A DNA stretch of 8,110 bases from Syntrophaceae bacterium. GTDB taxonomy: Bacteria; Desulfobacterota; Syntrophia; Syntrophales; UBA5619. Every line of letters begins with the position of its first letter. Position 1 is the first letter of the stretch. This document shows, piece by piece, positions 4,615-8,110 of this stretch. Location: the NCBI GenBank assembly GCA_919902745.1, contig CAKKRN010000214.1:1-8110 (forward strand), read 5' to 3'. The translations under genes and the position numbers were made by a program. The notes under the pieces are model-generated. The model was not told where the DNA came from. It did no database searches and was given only the letters and a program-made list of their open reading frames with translations.

Positions 4615-6006
4615 ATGGAACGTTCATTTCCGCATTCAACCCCCTCCGCTATTACGAAGCCGGGAGGGGAGTACGGCCGCGTGATCGTCGTCGGCGCCGG
4701 CGCCGGCGGGATGATGGCCGCGGGGCGGGCCGCGGAAAGGGGTGCAAAAGTCCTGCTGCTGGAAAAGACGGACGGTCCGGGGAAGAAGATCCTCGTCAGC
4801 GGGAAAAGCCGCTGCAATCTGACGAACGCGCGCGACCTCAAAGATTTTTTTGCGATGTATGGTCCGAACGGCCGGTTCCTGCACGGCGCCTTTCACCGAT
4901 TCTTCCGGGACGACCTCCTCGCCTTTCTGAGTCTTTACGGCTTGGAGACGAAGGTCGAGCGCGGCGGGCGGATCTTTCCTCTCTCCAACGATGCGGCGGA
5001 CGTCGTGAAGGCGTTCCGCCGTTATCTTGCGGATCACGGCGTGAAGCTTCGGACCTCGGTTTCGGTGAAAGGGATCGCCGTCCGCGACGGCCGCGTCGAG
5101 GGCGTACTTACGCAGGAGGGGCTCCTTCCCGCCGTTGCCGTCATCCTGGCGACCGGCGGCGCCGCGATGCCGGCGACCGGTTCGACCGGCGACGGCTATC
5201 GGATGGCGGCCGCCGTCGGCCACACCGTGACGAAGCTCCGGCCCGCCCTTGTTCCGCTGGTCGTAATCGAGGTCGAACGGGCGAAGTCGATGCAGGGGGT
5301 CAGCCTCAGGAACGTCCGGCTCACGGCCTTCCGCGGTCCGGCGGGGGCGATTGACCCCGCGCTGACTCCCTCGAAGGAGGCCGGCCGGGGGCTGGGGCAG
5401 CGGCGGAAGAAAGGTCCCGTCATCGAGAGCCGGATGGGGGAGATGCTCTTTACGCACTTCGGGATCGGCGGCCCGATCACGCTGCTGATGAGCCTTTCCA
5501 TCGTCGATGCCCTTGCGGAAGGCCCGGTCAGCGTCGCGATCGATCTGAAACCGGCCCTCACGGCGGAAGAGCTCCGGGTCCGCCTCCAGTGGGATTTCGA
5601 CAGCTTCGGCAAACGGGGTTTTCGCAGCCTCCTGGCGGGGCTCCTCCCCCACAAGATGATCGAACCATTTATCAAGATGACCGGCATCCCCGCGGACCGG
5701 CCGGGCCATCAGATCAGCGCCGTGGAGCGGGAGAAGCTCCTCGGCCTCCTCAAGGCCCTCCGCTTCAATATCCGCGGCGCGCTTCCGATGACCGCGGCGA
5801 TCGTTACGGCGGGCGGGGTCGCGCTTGGCCAGATCGATCCCCGGACGATGGCCTCCCGCCTCGTTTCCGGCCTTTTCTTCTGCGGGGAGGTAATGGACAT
5901 CGACGCCGACACGGGCGGCTACAACCTTCAGGCGGCCTTCTCCACCGGCTTTGTCGCGGGCGAGGAGGCCGCGGCCATCCTGCAAGCATTTCCGGGAAAG
6001 TCATGA
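4615..6006 (+). CDS. HI0933/BaiN-family FAD-dependent oxidoreductase, 463 aa
   Basis: This is a cytosolic flavoprotein of the HI0933 (YhiN/BaiN/RdsA) family, whose members bind FAD and probably reduce a small substrate with NAD(P)H; the natural substrate is unknown for most. Visible: the dinucleotide-binding glycine motif VGAGAGGMMAAG (Gly27-Gly32), the acidic end of the second strand LLEK, the family signature ILVSGKSRCNLTN (about 59-71), the second motif LATGGAAMPATGSTGDGY, the mid-region MLFTHFGIGGP typical of the family, and the C-terminal FAD-contact block beginning CGEVMDIDADTGGYNLQ (about 423-439). Length is normal for the family, and nothing is disrupted. It begins one base after the DUF116 stop codon, so the two are translationally coupled. 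No intrinsic terminator is visible after the stop. Confidence 0.93.
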   Translation: MERSFPHSTPSAITKPGGEYGRVIVVGAGAGGMMAAGRAAERGAKVLLLEKTDGPGKKILVSGKSRCNLTNARDLKDFFAMYGPNGRFLHGAFHRFFRDDLLAFLSLYGLETKVERGGRIFPLSNDAADVVKAFRRYLADHGVKLRTSVSVKGIAVRDGRVEGVLTQEGLLPAVAVILATGGAAMPATGSTGDGYRMAAAVGHTVTKLRPALVPLVVIEVERAKSMQGVSLRNVRLTAFRGPAGAIDPALTPSKEAGRGLGQRRKKGPVIESRMGEMLFTHFGIGGPITLLMSLSIVDALAEGPVSVAIDLKPALTAEELRVRLQWDFDSFGKRGFRSLLAGLLPHKMIEPFIKMTGIPADRPGHQISAVEREKLLGLLKALRFNIRGALPMTAAIVTAGGVALGQIDPRTMASRLVSGLFFCGEVMDIDADTGGYNLQAAFSTGFVAGEEAAAILQAFPGKS

Positions 6007-6042
6007 TTTTTTATGCAAATGCTTGCAAAATTGCCGGTTTTC

Positions 6043-6052
6043 CTGCATGCAG
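6043..6052. repeat. 10-bp palindrome in the gap before the restriction-modification gene
   Basis: CTGCATGCAG is self-complementary and sits in the 116-base, relatively AT-rich gap between the flavoprotein and the restriction-modification gene. It could be a controller-protein or autoregulatory site, but a 10-bp palindrome may be chance. No clear -35/-10 pair was found in this gap. Confidence 0.25.
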
Positions 6053-6122
6053 TGATCTCGGGGAAAGAGAATTCTGTGGATTTTGGATGATTCCAGGTTC
6101 TTAACGAACGGAGCGTTTCATC

Positions 6123-8110
6123 ATGCCTGCTCCCCAAGAAGTTCTTGATCTTGTCGCGCGTTTTACAGAAAACCTTGCGGCCTACGCCTCCGGCGTCTAC
6201 AACGAGGCCCAACTCCGCCGGGAATTCATCGACCCTCTCTTCAGCGCGCTGGGCTGGGATCTGGACAATATCGCCGGCCACGCCGAGGCCTACAAGGACG
6301 TGATCCACGAGGACGCCATCCGGATCGGCGGCGCGGTGAAGGCCCCGGACTACTGCTTCCGCATCGGCGGGACGCGCAAGTTCTTCGTGGAGGCGAAAAA
6401 GCCCGCCGTCCGCATCGCCGAGGAGGCCGCCCCCGCCTACCAGCTCCGCCGCTACGCCTGGTCCGCCGGGCTTCCCCTCTCCATCCTCACAAATTTCGAA
6501 GAGTTCGCCGTTTACGACTGCCGGATCAAGCCGGACCAGAACGACCGGCCCGCGACGGCCCGGATTCTGTTCTTCAACTTCCGGGACTACGCCGCCCGCT
6601 GGGAGGAGATCGCCGCCGTTTTCACCAAGGAGGCTGTTCTCAAGGGGGCCTTCGATCGCTACGCCGAATCGACCCGCCTGAAGAAGGGCACCGCCGGCGT
6701 GGACGAGGCCTTTCTCCAGGAGATCGAATCCTGGCGGGATCTTCTGGCCCGGACCATCGCGCTCCGAAACCCCGCGCTGAGCCAGCGGGAGCTGAACACG
6801 GCGGTGACGCTGACGATCAACCGGATCATCTTTCTCAGGATCTGCGAGGACCGGGGGATCGAGCCCTACGGCCAACTCCAGGGGCTCTTCAACGGCCCCG
6901 GCGTTTATAAACGTCTCATCGAGATCTTCTATCGGGCCGACGACCGGTACAACTCCGGCCTGTTTCACTTCCGGCAGGAGCAGGGGCGCACCGCGCCGCC
7001 CGATCGCCTCACGCTGGACCTCGCCATCGACGACAAGGCGCTGAAAGAGATCTTTCAGGGTCTCTATTACCCCGACTCCCCTTATGAGTTCTCCGTCCTC
7101 CCCGCCGACATCCTCGGCCGGGTGTATGAGCAGTTCCTCGGCAAGATCATCCGCCTCACCGCCGGCCACCAGGCGAAGGTGGAGGACAAGCCGGAGGTGA
7201 AGAAGGCGGGCGGCGTCTTCTATACCCCGAAATACATTGTCGATTATATCGTCGATGAAACAGTCGGCCGCCTTCTTGAAGGCCGGACGATCGCCCAGGC
7301 CGGCCGGCTCCGGATCCTCGATCTCGCCTGCGGCTCCGGCTCGTTCCTGATCCAGGCTTACCAGCGCCTTCTCGACGGGTACCGGGACCGCTACGTGGAG
7401 GGCGGGCCGGAGAAGCGAGCGAAGGGGCGAAGGCCGGTCCTCTATCAGGCCGCCGGCGGCGAATGGCGGCTGACCACCGCGGAACGCAAGCGGATTCTGC
7501 TGAACAACATCTACGGCGTGGACATCGACCCCCAGGCCGTCGAGGTGACGAAGCTCTCGCTCCTCCTCAAGGTCCTGGAAGGGGAGAGCGGGGAGACCCT
7601 CACGAACCAGATCAAGCTCTTCCAGGAGCGCGCCCTACCCGACCTCTCCGGGAAGATCCGCTGCGGCAACTCGCTGATCGGTCCGGATTTCTACGACGGC
7701 GCGCAGCTAACCCTGCTGGGCGACGAGGATCAGTACCGGATCAACTGCTTCGGCTGGGAAAAGGAGTTTCCGGAGATCTTCAAAATGTCTGTTCCCTCCC
7801 CCTCGACGGGGGAGGGTTCGGGTGGGGGTGAACCGAGAGGCGGCTTCGACGCCGTCATCGGCAATCCGCCCTACATCCGCATCCAGACGATGAAGGAGTG
7901 GGCGCCGCTGGAGGTGGAGTTCTACAAGAGAGCCTTTGCCGCCGCCGGGAAGGGGAACTACGACATCTACGTGGTCTTCGTCGAAAAGGGCTTAAGCCTC
8001 CTGAACGGCCGGGGCCGCCTCGGCTTCATCCTGCCTCACAAGTTTTTCAACGCCCAGTACGGCGAGGCCCTGCGCGGTCTTCTGGCCGAGGGGAAGCACC
8101 TGGCCGGGGT
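6123..8110 (+). CDS. Type IIG (Eco57I-like) fused restriction-modification enzyme, 3' end outside window
   Basis: The product is a single-chain enzyme joining a DNA nuclease to an N6-adenine methyltransferase, used in defence against foreign DNA. 662 codons are open to the right edge; relatives have about 1000 residues, so the end of the methyltransferase and the target-recognition domain should lie beyond. Domains: an N-terminal PD-(D/E)xK nuclease with Pro75-Asp76 and Glu90-Ala-Lys92; a helical connector to about 350; methyltransferase motif X GVFYTP (364-369); motif I LDLACGSGSF (399-408); acidic motif GVDIDP (465-470); and catalytic motif IV NPPY (581-584). GGAG lies nine bases before ATG 6123. 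All motifs are intact, so the enzyme looks active so far. A palindromic repeat is embedded in frame at about residues 558-570. BREX PglX has a similar methyltransferase but lacks the nuclease seen here. No separate specificity or methylase gene is in view. Confidence 0.9.
   Translation, partial: MPAPQEVLDLVARFTENLAAYASGVYNEAQLRREFIDPLFSALGWDLDNIAGHAEAYKDVIHEDAIRIGGAVKAPDYCFRIGGTRKFFVEAKKPAVRIAEEAAPAYQLRRYAWSAGLPLSILTNFEEFAVYDCRIKPDQNDRPATARILFFNFRDYAARWEEIAAVFTKEAVLKGAFDRYAESTRLKKGTAGVDEAFLQEIESWRDLLARTIALRNPALSQRELNTAVTLTINRIIFLRICEDRGIEPYGQLQGLFNGPGVYKRLIEIFYRADDRYNSGLFHFRQEQGRTAPPDRLTLDLAIDDKALKEIFQGLYYPDSPYEFSVLPADILGRVYEQFLGKIIRLTAGHQAKVEDKPEVKKAGGVFYTPKYIVDYIVDETVGRLLEGRTIAQAGRLRILDLACGSGSFLIQAYQRLLDGYRDRYVEGGPEKRAKGRRPVLYQAAGGEWRLTTAERKRILLNNIYGVDIDPQAVEVTKLSLLLKVLEGESGETLTNQIKLFQERALPDLSGKIRCGNSLIGPDFYDGAQLTLLGDEDQYRINCFGWEKEFPEIFKMSVPSPSTGEGSGGGEPRGGFDAVIGNPPYIRIQTMKEWAPLEVEFYKRAFAAAGKGNYDIYVVFVEKGLSLLNGRGRLGFILPHKFFNAQYGEALRGLLAEGKHLAG
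7794..7832. repeat. GC-rich palindromic repeat inserted in frame in the restriction-modification gene
   Basis: CCCTCCCCC and GGGGGAGGG are perfect 9-bp arms around TCGAC, followed by TTCGGGTGGGGGTGA. This resembles a widespread class of extragenic palindromic repeats (CCCTCCCC...GGGGAGGG...GGTGGGGGTGA), recognised from memory. It is read through as a Ser/Gly/Pro/Glu-rich stretch (PSPSTGEGSGGGEP) between the FPEIF block and the FDAVIGNPPY block of the methyltransferase, without breaking the frame. Confidence 0.7.

Noticed and set aside
4636..5985. A 449-codon minus-strand frame opposite the flavoprotein
   Set aside because: Antisense shadow of a clear HI0933-family gene; composition is Arg/Gly/Ala/Asp-rich, as expected for GC-rich antisense.
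5928..7169. A 413-codon minus-strand frame opposite the restriction-modification gene
   Set aside because: It overlaps the flavoprotein end and the nuclease domain on the other strand and has no recognisable motif.
7463..7831. A 122-codon frame ending in LPLDGGGFGWG
   Set aside because: Out of frame with the methyltransferase motifs; the tail is the usual artefact of reading the palindromic repeat.

Overview
The window is GC-rich bacterial DNA. Gene content (CACHE/HAMP-type histidine kinase, sigma-54 promoter, DUF116 protein, HI0933-type flavoprotein, dispersed inverted-repeat elements) suggests a Gram-negative anaerobe, most likely of the former Deltaproteobacteria (Desulfobacterota, Syntrophales/Desulfuromonadales-like). 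That placement is inference from gene types and repeat style, not from a marker gene.

Left part (1-2773, all minus strand). A membrane-bound sensor histidine kinase runs off the left edge with only its extreme C-terminus missing. Upstream of it lie two short genes for exported proteins: a 97-residue protein that is mostly a KK-D/E-V/A tetrapeptide repeat, closed by a clear intrinsic terminator, and a 130-residue protein with a small beta-rich (OB-like) core and a lysine-rich tail. The 130-residue gene is preceded by a textbook sigma-54 -24/-12 element, and about 145 bp upstream of the predicted start of transcription there is a perfect 8+8 palindrome placed where an activator would bind. The rest of this intergenic stretch holds a seven-copy heptanucleotide repeat.

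Middle part (2774-6006). A diacylglycerol-kinase-family lipid kinase lies on the minus strand; its start is best placed at a TTG codon behind a strong Shine-Dalgarno sequence. It is divergent from a two-gene plus-strand operon: a cysteine-rich DUF116 protein followed, after one base, by an HI0933/BaiN-family FAD-dependent oxidoreductase. The divergent gap contains a 128-bp element with imperfect terminal inverted repeats, resembling a MITE or REP-like dispersed repeat.

Right part (6007-8110). After a short, more AT-rich gap comes the first 662 codons of a large fused restriction-modification enzyme (type IIG/Eco57I-like: PD-ExK nuclease, helical linker, N6-adenine methyltransferase), which continues past the right edge. 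A GC-rich palindromic repeat is inserted in frame just before the methyltransferase NPPY motif.

No tRNA, rRNA, CRISPR array, insertion sequence or transposase was seen. The most interesting points are the sigma-54/palindrome control region in front of the small exported proteins and the palindromic repeat embedded in the restriction-modification gene. I found no clear evidence of a wholly new multi-gene system.
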